DNA of 64,000 nucleotides, from positions 1-64,000 of the forward strand of contig NZ_JALNMH010000007.1 of assembly GCF_023156535.1 (NCBI RefSeq), given 5' to 3'. The position numbers and the translations under genes are program-made. Positions 25,807-36,056 of this stretch are shown piece by piece (within the stretch, counting starts at the first letter, position 1; each line of letters begins with the position of its first letter). The stretch comes from Pseudomarimonas salicorniae. GTDB lineage: Bacteria > Pseudomonadota > Gammaproteobacteria > Xanthomonadales > Xanthomonadaceae. The notes beneath the pieces are model-generated. The model ran no database searches, had not been told where the DNA came from, and saw only the letters and a list, made by a program, of their open reading frames with translations.

Positions 25807-25903
25807 TGTGGGAGCGCCCTTGGGCGCGACCGCGGAGTTCCGCTCTGGCCGCGGTCTGAGGTGAATCCGTAGCGCCGCGGTCGCGCCCAAGGGCGCTCCC
25901 ACA
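25807..25903. repeat. R1 palindromic repeat, copy A
   Basis: A 29-base arm beginning TGTGGGAGCGCCC and ending ACCGCGG is mirrored by CCGCGG...GGGCGCTCCCACA, around an interior CTCTGGCCGCGGTCTG. As RNA it would form a long hairpin. It resembles the TGTGGGAGC-type REP sequences of Pseudomonas and Xanthomonas relatives. Confidence 0.9.
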
Positions 25904-25965
25904 ATTTGACTGCGGCAAGGCCTGCCTTGCGGCGCAAACCGGACCTTGCAGCACCGTTGCGTGTA

Positions 25966-26024
25966 GGAGCCAGCTTGCTGGCGATAGGCGCCCCGGAAGG
26001 GACGATCGCCAGCAAGCTGGCTCC
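25966..26024. repeat. R2 inverted repeat, copy A
   Basis: Arms GGAGCCAGCTTGCTGGCGAT and ATCGCCAGCAAGCTGGCTCC, perfectly complementary over 20 bases, enclose a 19-base loop AGGCGCCCCGGAAGGGACG. In copy B the loop is in the opposite orientation. The stretch 25670-26074 holds only repeats R3, R1, R2 and a shared spacer. Confidence 0.9.
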
Positions 26025-26074
26025 ATTCGGGTTTTGCGGAAGGTCTTCTTCGCGCCCGAAACGCTCGCTGGCGC

Positions 26075-28194
<2,120 letters not shown>

Positions 28195-28198
<4 letters not shown>

Positions 28199-28722
28199 TT
28201 GAGCGTCGACAGGAAGCGGCCGAACTCCTCGGCGCAAAGGTCGACGTGGCGATCCAGGCGGTGCCCGTCGTCGACCAGCAGCAGGCGATCACGGCGGCGC
28301 TGCGTCCAGCGGATCACGTCGCCGACCGGGCAGACGTCGTCGCTCCAGCCGTGGACCACCATGGTCGGCTGCACGGCCGCGCGCAGGCTGCGCGGGAAGC
28401 CGTCGATATTGACCGGAGGGGCGATCAGGAAGAGCCCGGCACAGGGCACCTCGAGGCTGGCCAGGGCGGAAATGAAGGCGCCCATGCTGGAGCCGGCGAG
28501 CACGAGCGGTCGGCGGGCTCCGGCGCAGCGCTCGAGCAGGGTGCTCAGCCGGGCCTGGATCTCGTCGACATTCATCCGCGCGTCGATTGCGCTGTAGTCG
28601 GGCCGCTCGTGGGTCCAGCCCAGGCGCTCGGCCACCGCCGCCAGGGCCGACACCTTGGCCGCCGCAGGGCTGCTGTTCAGTCCGTGGGAAAGAATCACGT
28701 GGCCGGGCATGGGCGCGGGCAT
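28195..28722 (-). CDS. Small alpha/beta hydrolase (YqiA-like)
   Basis: A 175-residue single-domain hydrolase. [17 protein letters not shown] is the oxyanion region, [13 protein letters not shown] carries the nucleophile Ser, SDDVCP carries the Asp, and DDGHRL the His, so the triad is complete. Size and motifs fit YqiA-type esterases, whose substrate is unknown. Its stop overlaps the rlmL start, so the two are co-translated. A TACACT -10-like hexamer lies about 22 bases upstream. Confidence 0.8.
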
Positions 28723-28793
28723 CGGCGGCGAAACGGGTCGCTAGTGTACTCGCCCCGCCCGCTCCCCGAGTGGCGATTGCTCCGCGGGCAGCG

Positions 28794-29384
28794 ATGGTCG
28801 ACCATGCGCGCATGCTGCCCGACGCGCCCCCGACGACCATCGAGATCGACCCGTTGCCCTACGAGACGCGGCTCGAGGCGCGCCCGACCGCGGCGATCCG
28901 CGGCGTCGTGATCCACTGCACCGAGACCCCGGACCTCGCCCGCGCCCGGCGCATCGGCGAGGAAGTCCGCTACCCCTCGGGCACCGGCAACAGCGGTCAT
29001 TACTACATCGATCTCGATGGCCGCACCCTGCGCTATGTCGCCCCCGAGCGCATCGCCCATCATGTCCGTGGGCACAACGCCGACAGCATCGGCATCGAAC
29101 TGGTCAACCGCGGCCGCTATCCGCACTGGCTGCACGCCGACCACCAGGCCATGGACACGCCCTACACCCCGGCCCAGATCGCCGCCCTGCGCCGCCTGCT
29201 GGCCGAGCTCGAGAGCCGTCTCCCGACCCTGGAATGGATTGCCGGCCACGAGGACCTGGACCGCGAACAGGTCCCCGCCGCCGACGACCCCAGCCGCCAG
29301 GTCCCCCGCAAGCGCGACCCCGGCCCGATGTTCCCCTGGGATGAGGTGCTCGCCGGCAGCCGGCTGCGGCGGGTGGGGGAGTAG
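28794..29384 (+). CDS. N-acetylmuramoyl-L-alanine amidase, AmpD-like (amidase_2)
   Basis: A 196-residue zinc amidase. VVIHCTETP, HHVRGHN and IAGHEDLDREQVPAADDP contain the candidate Zn ligands and catalytic residues, and SIGIELVNRG carries the conserved Glu. No signal peptide, so it probably acts in the cytoplasm on anhydromuropeptides during wall recycling, like AmpD. Start uncertain: ATG 28794 or ATG 28812, neither with a strong RBS. Whether it is AmpD itself or a paralogue cannot be decided here. Confidence 0.85.
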   Translation: MVDHARMLPDAPPTTIEIDPLPYETRLEARPTAAIRGVVIHCTETPDLARARRIGEEVRYPSGTGNSGHYYIDLDGRTLRYVAPERIAHHVRGHNADSIGIELVNRGRYPHWLHADHQAMDTPYTPAQIAALRRLLAELESRLPTLEWIAGHEDLDREQVPAADDPSRQVPRKRDPGPMFPWDEVLAGSRLRRVGE

Positions 29385-29511
29385 GGGGCGGTAGTCGGGA
29401 GCGGGGAACGCTCGGGAGCTGGGCGGGCCCCAGGGACGGTGGCAGCTACAGCCCCCCTCCCAACCCCCCCCTACGGCGCCAAGCGCCGCAAGGGGACGGG
29501 CGAAGCCCGCT

Positions 29512-29592
29512 CCCTGAGCCCCGACCGAGCGAAGCGAAGGCGGCCCGCGCAGCGGGGGAACCCTGAGCCCTGAGCCCTGAGCCCTGAGCCCT
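29512..29592. repeat. CCCTGAG heptamer array with hairpin core
   Basis: Inverted relative of the array at 20377. The core (29522-29556) is the exact reverse complement of that at 20407-20439, followed by at least four CCCTGAG units. The rest of 29385-29607 shows no gene. Confidence 0.85.
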
Positions 29593-29607
29593 CCGCCACC
29601 CACCCGC

Positions 29608-29613
29608 TATACT
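29608..29613 (+). promoter_or_regulatory. -10 element for tesB
   Basis: TATACT, directly after the heptamer array, would start a transcript near 29620, about 24 bases before the tesB start. The -35 position falls in the repeat (TGAGCC) and is weak. Confidence 0.45.
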
Positions 29614-29643
29614 TGCCGGCTGTTTCCGACCGGGGCTCCCGCC

Positions 29644-30519
29644 TTGCAGACCGTCGTTGCTGAACTGCTGGACCTGCTGCGCCTGGAGCGGCTGGAGGAC
29701 AATCTCTTCCGCGGCCAGAGCCGGGATATCGGCACGCGCTACGTGTTCGGCGGCCAGGTGCTGGGGCAGGCGGTCTCCGCCGCCCAGCAGACCGCGCCGG
29801 AGGACCGTTTCGTTCATTCCCTGCATGCCTACTTCCTGCGCGCCGGCGACATCAGCCTGCCGATCGTCTACGACGTCGACATCACGCGCGACGGCGGCAG
29901 CTTTTCGGTGCGCCGGGTCACCGCGATCCAGAAGGGCAAGCCGATCTTCGTCCTGGCTGCCAGCTTCCACGTCGACGAAGACGGCGCCGAGCACCAGCTC
30001 TCGCCGCCCGAAGTGCCGCGACCCGAGGACCTGCCCGAGGCGCCGGATCTTGATGCCGAGACGATGGACCAGCTGCCGGCCAAGATGCAGCGCTGGCTGA
30101 CCCACAAGGGGCCATTCGAGTTCCGCCCGGTCTATCCGCGCAACGAGCTCAAGCCCTCCAAGCGCCCGCCCTACCAGCAGGTCTGGTTCCGGCTGGTCGA
30201 CCGCATCCCGGACGATCGCACCCTGCACGCCTCGATGCTGGCCTATGCCTCGGACTTCCACCTGATCGGCACCACCACCTTGCCGCATGGAATCTCCTAC
30301 CTGCAGCCCAACGTGCAGATGGCCAGCCTCGACCACGCCATGTGGTTCCACCGTCCGCTGCGGGTCGACGACTGGCTGCTCTACGCCTGCGACAGCCCCA
30401 GCGCCCAGGGCGCCCGCGGTCTGGCTCGCGGCAGCATCTACGACACCCAGGGGCGACTGGTCGCCTCGACCGCACAGGAAGGCCTGATCCGGGTCCTGCC
30501 CGAGGGGGGGAAGGACTGA
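29644..30519 (+). CDS. tesB: Acyl-CoA thioesterase II
   Basis: Hydrolyses medium- and long-chain acyl-CoA in the cytoplasm. The 291 residues form a double hotdog fold. DNLFRGQSRDIGTRYVFGGQVLGQ is the N-terminal hotdog signature. The catalytic Asp is in LAYASDFHLIGT, the Thr lies in the following LIGTTTLP or DHAMW region, and the Gln is in STAQEGLIR. Start is TTG 29644; no ATG lies nearby in frame. One base separates it from the next gene. Confidence 0.95.
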   Translation: MQTVVAELLDLLRLERLEDNLFRGQSRDIGTRYVFGGQVLGQAVSAAQQTAPEDRFVHSLHAYFLRAGDISLPIVYDVDITRDGGSFSVRRVTAIQKGKPIFVLAASFHVDEDGAEHQLSPPEVPRPEDLPEAPDLDAETMDQLPAKMQRWLTHKGPFEFRPVYPRNELKPSKRPPYQQVWFRLVDRIPDDRTLHASMLAYASDFHLIGTTTLPHGISYLQPNVQMASLDHAMWFHRPLRVDDWLLYACDSPSAQGARGLARGSIYDTQGRLVASTAQEGLIRVLPEGGKD

Positions 30520-30520
30520 C

Positions 30521-30904
30521 ATGCGCCAGATCTATGCATCGCCGCGTCTTGAGAACGTCGAGCGGGTCGCCCAGCTGCTGGGCGAGTCCGGGGTCGAGAC
30601 CTGGATCAGCAACGGGCGCTCCTACAAGGGCCGCAACCGGCGCAATTTCAGCTTCCGCGACCACGCCCAGGAGCCCTCGGCGGTGTGGCTGGTGCAGCCC
30701 AAGGACCTCAGCCGCGCCACCGCGATCCTGCGCGAGGCGGGCCTGCTGACCACCACCCGCGACCGCAACTTCGTCCCCAGTGCCGGCCGCCTGAACCACC
30801 CTGACCAGCGCAGCCGGCCGGCCTCGACCGCCGTGCGCGTGCGCCTGGTGCTGCTGGTCGTGCTCGGTCTGATGGCCGCGATGATGGCCTGGCAGCTGTT
30901 CTGA
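30521..30904 (+). CDS. DUF2007-like protein with C-terminal membrane anchor
   Basis: A 127-residue protein. The N-terminal half (MRQIYASPRLENVERVAQLL, then GESGVETWISNG) looks like the DUF2007 fold, a small ferredoxin-like domain of putative signalling proteins. The C-terminus is one hydrophobic helix (about 106-125). Similar proteins in Xanthomonas are labelled 'pathogenicity-like', with no firm basis. It is coupled to tesB (1-base gap) and followed by the sigma factor gene after 58 bases. Confidence 0.6.
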   Translation: MRQIYASPRLENVERVAQLLGESGVETWISNGRSYKGRNRRNFSFRDHAQEPSAVWLVQPKDLSRATAILREAGLLTTTRDRNFVPSAGRLNHPDQRSRPASTAVRVRLVLLVVLGLMAAMMAWQLF

Positions 30905-30962
30905 TGTCACAGGCCGGATGCCGGCGCGTCCGGCATCCCAGGACCCAGGAGTTGCGCCCACG

Positions 30963-32138
30963 ATGAAAACCGATGCCCTGCTCTCGCTGATCGAAGTGCA
31001 CCTGCCCGCGGCCCAGGCCGGCGACCAGGAGGCGTTCGGACATATCGTCGCCGGCTGCCAGGGCGGCATCACGGCGATCGCGCTGGCCATCGTCCGCGAC
31101 ATCCAGACCAGCGAGGACATTGCCCAGGAGGCCTTCCTCAACGCCTGGACCCACCTGCGCCGGCTGCGCAACACCTCGAGCTTCCTGCCCTGGCTGCGTC
31201 AGATCACCCGCAACCTGGCCCGTGACCACCTGCGCCGGCGGGTCACCGAGCGCCGCTACGACGGCGACATGGACGACATCCTGCGCGTGGTGGCCGACCC
31301 GGCCCCCGACGTGCCCGAGCGCCTGCAGCGCATGCATGAGGAAGAGGTCGTCGCCGAGCTGATCGACGAACTGCCCGAGGACACCCGCGAGATCCTGCTG
31401 ATCTACTACCGCGAGGGACAGTCCTCCAAGCAGGTGGCGCAGCTGCTGGGAATGACCGACGCCGCGGTGCGCAAGCGCCTGCAGCGCGCCCGAGACAGCC
31501 TGCGCGAGGACCTGATGACCCGGCTCGGTGACTTCGCCCGCAGCAGCGCGCCGAGCGCCGCCTTCACCGCGATGGTGCTGGCCGGCCTCAGCCTGAGCCC
31601 GACCGCGGCGGCGGCCGGTCTTGCCGCCGGCGGCGCGGCGGCCAGCAAGGGGCTGTCCAAGCTGCTGTTCGGCGCCGGCGCCGCCGGCAAGGGCGCCTCG
31701 AAGTTCATGCTCGGCGCGGCCGGCGGCATCGTGTTTGCACTGGTGGCCGGCATCGCCGGCGTGCTGTTCGGCGTGCGCCGCTACTGGGTCACCGCCATCG
31801 ATGCCGAGGAGAAGCGTCGCCTGGCCTGGTTCGCCCTGTCGGGCATCGGCGTCGTCGTGGTCTTCACCGGCCTGATGGCCTGGATGGCGCACACCGAGAA
31901 CATGGCCGGTGCGACCCTGGCCTTCTTCGCCCTGATCGCCGGAATCGGCGCCATGAATCTGACCTGGCTGCCGCACATCCTCGCGCGACGTCATGCGGCG
32001 GAGGCGGCGAAGAACCGCATCGCCGCCGCGATCGCCCGGCGCGAGGAGCGCAAGCAGGCCTGGGTCGGCATCGCCCTGGGCCTGCTGTTCGGCGGCATCG
32101 GCCTGGGCACGGCGGTCCTGCTCTACGGCAACCTGTAG
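30963..32138 (+). CDS. ECF-type sigma factor with C-terminal transmembrane domain
   Basis: A 391-residue fusion. Residues 1-185 are a complete ECF sigma factor. Region 2 includes DIAQEAFLNAWTHLRRLRNT and WLRQITRNLARDHLRRR, and region 4 includes LPEDTREILLIYYREGQSSK and AVRKRLQRARDSL. After a Ser/Ala/Gly linker come four hydrophobic segments (about 258-280, 292-315, 318-338, 365-390) with a basic loop between the last two. No separate anti-sigma gene is adjacent, so the membrane part may control the sigma factor in cis. Start ATG 30963. Confidence 0.82.
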   Translation: MKTDALLSLIEVHLPAAQAGDQEAFGHIVAGCQGGITAIALAIVRDIQTSEDIAQEAFLNAWTHLRRLRNTSSFLPWLRQITRNLARDHLRRRVTERRYDGDMDDILRVVADPAPDVPERLQRMHEEEVVAELIDELPEDTREILLIYYREGQSSKQVAQLLGMTDAAVRKRLQRARDSLREDLMTRLGDFARSSAPSAAFTAMVLAGLSLSPTAAAAGLAAGGAAASKGLSKLLFGAGAAGKGASKFMLGAAGGIVFALVAGIAGVLFGVRRYWVTAIDAEEKRRLAWFALSGIGVVVVFTGLMAWMAHTENMAGATLAFFALIAGIGAMNLTWLPHILARRHAAEAAKNRIAAAIARREERKQAWVGIALGLLFGGIGLGTAVLLYGNL

Positions 32139-32151
32139 CCGGGCATCCGGC

Positions 32152-32928
32152 TCAGCGGTCGGCGCCAGGCTCCGCAGGGGAATCAGCCACCAGACGGCGG
32201 ATCTCGTCGTCGTCCAGCCAGCGCCAGGCGCCCTTGGCCAACTCGCCGAGAAGCAGATCACCGATGGCGACGCGGACGAGGCGCAGGACGCCAGCGCCCA
32301 GCGCCTCGAACAGCCTGCGGATCTGCCTGTTGCGGCCTTCGTCGAGCACCACCTCGACCCAGCAGCTGCGCTCGGCCTCGCGCAGCAGGCGAACCTGCCG
32401 GCAGCGCCAGGGCGGCTGGTCCGGCTCGATCGTGATGCCGGCTTCCAGGCGCGCGACCCACTGCGGATCGAAGGGCGCATCCAGGCGCACGTGATAAGTC
32501 TTGTCCGGTCCCCGCTGCGGATCGAGTACCGCCGCCGCCCAGGTCGGGTCGTTGGTGAAAAGCAGCAGCCCCTCGCTGGCCTTGTCCAGGCGCCCGACCG
32601 GCGCCAGCCAGCCCTCGTCGATGCCCGCAAGGCAGGCGTAGACGGTATCCCGGCCGCGCTCGTCGACTCGCGTGGTGACCAGTCCGCGCGGCTTGTTCAG
32701 GGCCAGGCAGCGCCGCGCAGACTGCTCCAGACGGGCACCGTCGACCTCCACGCGGTCGCGCTGCGGGTCCACCGGATGCTCGGGATCGCGCACCGTGCGG
32801 CCGTTGACCTTGACCCTTCCCTCACGCACCAGGGCCTCGCCCTGACGCCGTGAACACAGGCCTCGCTTGGACAATACACGCGCAACCCCGTAGCGGGGTC
32901 CGATACGCGGGCCGGATCGCTTATGCAT
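32152..32928 (-). CDS. RsuA/RluB-family pseudouridine synthase
   Basis: A 258-residue rRNA pseudouridine synthase. The N-terminal S4 RNA-binding domain covers RVLSKRGLCSRRQGEALVREG through about residue 65. The catalytic domain has GRLDKASEGLLLFTND with the nucleophile Asp, and the late LDEGRNRQIRRLFEALG. The GRLD loop reads KASEGLLLF rather than the usual YDTSGLLLL. RluB, RluE, RluF and RsuA cannot be separated by eye. It converges on the sigma factor gene with a 13-base gap. Confidence 0.9.
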   Translation of the reverse strand: MHKRSGPRIGPRYGVARVLSKRGLCSRRQGEALVREGRVKVNGRTVRDPEHPVDPQRDRVEVDGARLEQSARRCLALNKPRGLVTTRVDERGRDTVYACLAGIDEGWLAPVGRLDKASEGLLLFTNDPTWAAAVLDPQRGPDKTYHVRLDAPFDPQWVARLEAGITIEPDQPPWRCRQVRLLREAERSCWVEVVLDEGRNRQIRRLFEALGAGVLRLVRVAIGDLLLGELAKGAWRWLDDDEIRRLVADSPAEPGADR

Positions 32929-33030
32929 CCAGCCAGCATGACGAAGGCGTAGTCGATTGGCTACGCTTGGGCGGCGACAAGGCCCCGCTGCAGTCCGCCT
33001 TGCGCCCTATCCCACTCCCACTGCCTGCGA

Positions 33031-33981
33031 ATGAGCCCAGAAGTCCGCAAACAGCAACCCTGGTGGCACAAGCCGATAGTCGCCCTGCGACGCTGGTTCG
33101 ACACCAGCACAGGGGAGACCGAGGGCCCACTCTCCGACGAGGTCGACTGGCTGCGGGTGATTCCGTTCGTGGCCATGCATCTGGCCTGCCTTGCCGTGTT
33201 CTGGGTCGGCGTGTCCTGGATCGCGGTGGCCGTCGCCGCGGCCCTGTATGCGCTGCGCATGTTCGCCATCACCGGCTTCTACCACCGTTACTTCTCGCAC
33301 AAGGCGTTCAAGACCTCGCGAGTGATGCAGGGCCTGTTTGCCGTGATCGGCGCGACGAGCGTCCAGCGCGGGCCGCTCTGGTGGGCCTCGCATCACCGCA
33401 ACCACCACCGGCACAGCGACAGCGAGGCCGACTTCCACTCCCCGGTGACCCGCAGCATGCTGTGGAGCCACATGGGCTGGTTCCTCACCCCGCGCGGCTT
33501 TGCCACCGACCACAGCGTGATCCGTGACCTCGCCCGCTTTCCCGAACTGCGCTGGATCGATCGCTTCGACACCCTGATCCCCATCGCGCTCGCGGCCGGG
33601 CTGTTCGGCCTTGGCAGCTGGCTGGGCTCGGCGTATCCGCAGCTGGGCACCAGCGGACCGCAGATGCTGGTCTGGGGCTTCTTCGTCTCCACCGTGGCCC
33701 TGTTCCACGCCACAGTGACCATCAATTCACTCGCGCACCGGTTCGGTAGCCGCCGCTTCGAAACCCGCGACAACAGCCGCAACAACCTCTGGCTTGCCCT
33801 GCTGACCTTCGGCGAGGGCTGGCACAACAACCACCACCACTTCCCGGGCTCGGCGCGCCAGGGGTTCCGCTGGTGGGAGGTCGACCTGACCTACTACGGC
33901 CTGCGCCTGATGAGCCTGGTCGGACTGGTCTGGGACCTGAAGCCGGTGCCCGCCCAGCTCAAGCGCCGCGGGCAGGGCTGA
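33031..33981 (+). CDS. Acyl-CoA delta-9 desaturase
   Basis: A 316-residue membrane di-iron desaturase. The histidine boxes are HRYFSH, HHRNHH and HNNHH (in GEGWHNNHHHFP), with hydrophobic pairs near 45-75 and 175-230. It introduces a cis double bond into acyl chains, giving the unsaturated substrate that the Cfa-like enzymes downstream would modify. First gene of a seven-gene same-strand cluster; 3 bases separate it from the FAD oxidoreductase. Its 102-base upstream gap is shared with the divergent pseudouridine synthase gene. Confidence 0.94.
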   Translation: MSPEVRKQQPWWHKPIVALRRWFDTSTGETEGPLSDEVDWLRVIPFVAMHLACLAVFWVGVSWIAVAVAAALYALRMFAITGFYHRYFSHKAFKTSRVMQGLFAVIGATSVQRGPLWWASHHRNHHRHSDSEADFHSPVTRSMLWSHMGWFLTPRGFATDHSVIRDLARFPELRWIDRFDTLIPIALAAGLFGLGSWLGSAYPQLGTSGPQMLVWGFFVSTVALFHATVTINSLAHRFGSRRFETRDNSRNNLWLALLTFGEGWHNNHHHFPGSARQGFRWWEVDLTYYGLRLMSLVGLVWDLKPVPAQLKRRGQG

Positions 33982-33984
33982 GGG

Positions 33985-35277
33985 ATGCGGATCGCGGTCG
34001 TCGGCTCCGGCATCTCCGGTCTTGCTTCCGCCTGGCTGCTGTCGAAGCAACACCAGGTGACCCTGTTCGAGGCCGACTCGCGACTGGGCGGGCACACGCA
34101 TACCCACGACATCAGCCTGCCGAGCGGCAACTACCGGGTCGACACCGGCTTCATCGTCTGCAATCCGCAGAACTATCCGCTCCTGTTCGCCCTTTTCGAG
34201 GAACTCGGCGTCGCCACGCGGCCGACCACGATGAGCTTCTCGCTGCGTTCGGATCGCAGCGGTCTGGAGTACATCGCGTCGGATCTGCGTGGCATGTTCC
34301 TGCAGCGGCGTCGCCTGCTGTCGCCGCGCCACTGGCGCCTGCTGCGCGACATCCTGCGCTTCTATCGCCAGGCCCCGGCGCTGCTGGATCTCTCCGGGGA
34401 TGGCCCGGACCTCGGTGACTGGCTGCAGGCCAACGGCTACTCCGAGGGCTTCCGCGACGAGCACCTGGTGCCGATGGCCTCGGCGCTGTGGTCCTCACCC
34501 TCGGACCAGGTGATGAAGTTTCCTGCCAAGTACCTGGTCGCCTTCATGGCCAACCACCACATGCTGCAGGTCGATGATCGGCCGCAGTGGCGCGTGGTGA
34601 GCGGTGGATCGTCAAGCTATGTGGCGGCGATGCAGGCGCGCTGGCAGGTGGATGTGCGCTGCGCCACGCCTGTGCGAGGCGTGCACCGCGACGAGCGCGG
34701 CGTCACCCTGCGCACCGACCAGGGCAGCGAGGACTTCGATGCCCTGGTGCTGGCCTGCCACAGCGACCAGGCCCTGGCCCTGCTGGAGGACCCCAGCGAA
34801 GCGGAGCGATCCGTGCTTGGCGCCATCGGCTACCAGCCCAACGAGACCGTGCTGCATACCGATCCCTCCCAGCTGCCGCGCGACGCCCGCGCCTGGGCGG
34901 CCTGGAATGCGCTGATCCCGGCCAGCCACGAGGATGCCTGCACGGTCAGCTACTGCATGAACCACCTGCAATCGATCGATGCGCCGGAGCCCCTGGTGGT
35001 CACGCTCAACCGCAGCCATGCCATCGACCCCGACAAGGTGCTGGCGCGAATGCAATACGCCCACCCGGTCTACACCCGCGAGAGCGTCGCTGCCCAGCGC
35101 CGCCGCGACGAGATCAGCGGCCAGCGAAACACCTGGTATGCCGGCGCCTACTGGGGCTGGGGTTTCCACGAGGACGGCATGCGCAGCGCGGTCGAGGTGG
35201 CCCGCGCGCTGGGCATCCGCTGGCCGGGCACGGCGGCGGATCGAGAACGGCTGCAGGCCGAACCGGTCGCGGCATGA
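33985..35277 (+). CDS. FAD-dependent oxidoreductase of a fatty-acid modification cluster
   Basis: A 430-residue flavoprotein. VVGSGISGLASAWLL and EADSRLGGHTHT form the Rossmann FAD-binding start, and YAGAYWGWGFHEDGMRSA is the C-terminal FAD motif. It belongs to the amine-oxidase/protoporphyrinogen-oxidase-like superfamily whose members sit next to DUF1365 and Cfa genes. In Rhodobacter-type clusters related genes act in furan fatty acid formation; the exact orthology is not settled. Its stop overlaps the DUF1365 start (ATGA). Confidence 0.85.
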   Translation: MRIAVVGSGISGLASAWLLSKQHQVTLFEADSRLGGHTHTHDISLPSGNYRVDTGFIVCNPQNYPLLFALFEELGVATRPTTMSFSLRSDRSGLEYIASDLRGMFLQRRRLLSPRHWRLLRDILRFYRQAPALLDLSGDGPDLGDWLQANGYSEGFRDEHLVPMASALWSSPSDQVMKFPAKYLVAFMANHHMLQVDDRPQWRVVSGGSSSYVAAMQARWQVDVRCATPVRGVHRDERGVTLRTDQGSEDFDALVLACHSDQALALLEDPSEAERSVLGAIGYQPNETVLHTDPSQLPRDARAWAAWNALIPASHEDACTVSYCMNHLQSIDAPEPLVVTLNRSHAIDPDKVLARMQYAHPVYTRESVAAQRRRDEISGQRNTWYAGAYWGWGFHEDGMRSAVEVARALGIRWPGTAADRERLQAEPVAA

Positions 35278-36056
35278 GCGCCGGGCTGGCCAGCGCGATC
35301 TACCGCGGCGAGGTGCAGCATCGGCGGCATTCGCCGCACCCGCACGCCTTCCGCTACCCGCTGTTCATGCTCTACCTCGATCTCGACGAGCTGCCCGGCC
35401 TGTTCGCCGGGCGCTGGCTGTGGTCGATCAACCGCCGCAATCTCGCCGAGTTCCGCCGCAGCGACTATCTCGGCGATGCCGACCGACCGCTCAAGGCCTG
35501 CGTGCTGGACACCGTGGCCGCGGCAACCGGCCAGCGCCCCGACGGCCCGGTGCGGCTGCTCACCCACCTGCGCTACTTCGGTCACTGCTTCAATCCGGTG
35601 AGCTTCTACTACTGCTTCGAAGCCTGCGGCGAGAGGCTGCACAGCATCGTCGCCGAGATCACCAACACCCCGTGGAAGGAACGCCACCGCTACGTGCTGC
35701 CGCTGCGCGGCGCCGAGTCGCTGGGCGAGGGCTGGCGCTGGGATTTCCGCAAGGCCTTCCACGTATCGCCCTTCCTGCCGCTGGACCGCGACTATCGCTG
35801 GCGCTTCGGCGCGCCGGGCGAACAGCTGCGGGTGCACATGGACTCGCGATCCCGCGAGGGCAAGGACTTCGACGCCACGCTGTCGCTGCGGCGTGAGCCG
35901 ATCACCGCGGGCAACCTTGCCCGCTGCCTGCTCCGTCACCCGGCGATGACGCTGAGGGTGGTGCTGGCGATCCACTGGCAGGCGCTGTTGATCTGGTGCA
36001 AACGCAACCCGGTCTACGATCATCCCTCAATCAATGAGGCGCATCGGCGTGAATGA
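35274..36056 (+). CDS. DUF1365 protein
   Basis: A 260-residue protein with the DUF1365 signatures YRGEVQHRRHSPHPHAFRY, FGHCFNPVSFYYCF, ITNTPWKERHRYVL and KAFHVSPFLP. Almost always next to Cfa-like methyltransferases and the FAD oxidoreductase; biochemical role unknown. The start ATG 35274 overlaps the preceding stop, and its end overlaps the Cfa-like gene by 23 bases. The frame is open upstream only as a shadow of the FAD gene. Confidence 0.92.
   Translation: MSAGLASAIYRGEVQHRRHSPHPHAFRYPLFMLYLDLDELPGLFAGRWLWSINRRNLAEFRRSDYLGDADRPLKACVLDTVAAATGQRPDGPVRLLTHLRYFGHCFNPVSFYYCFEACGERLHSIVAEITNTPWKERHRYVLPLRGAESLGEGWRWDFRKAFHVSPFLPLDRDYRWRFGAPGEQLRVHMDSRSREGKDFDATLSLRREPITAGNLARCLLRHPAMTLRVVLAIHWQALLIWCKRNPVYDHPSINEAHRRE

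Noticed and set aside
25807-25903. Transcription terminator or small insertion sequence
   Set aside because: The long palindrome recurs as an intergenic repeat without T-tract, transposase or target duplication, so a REP-like element fits better.
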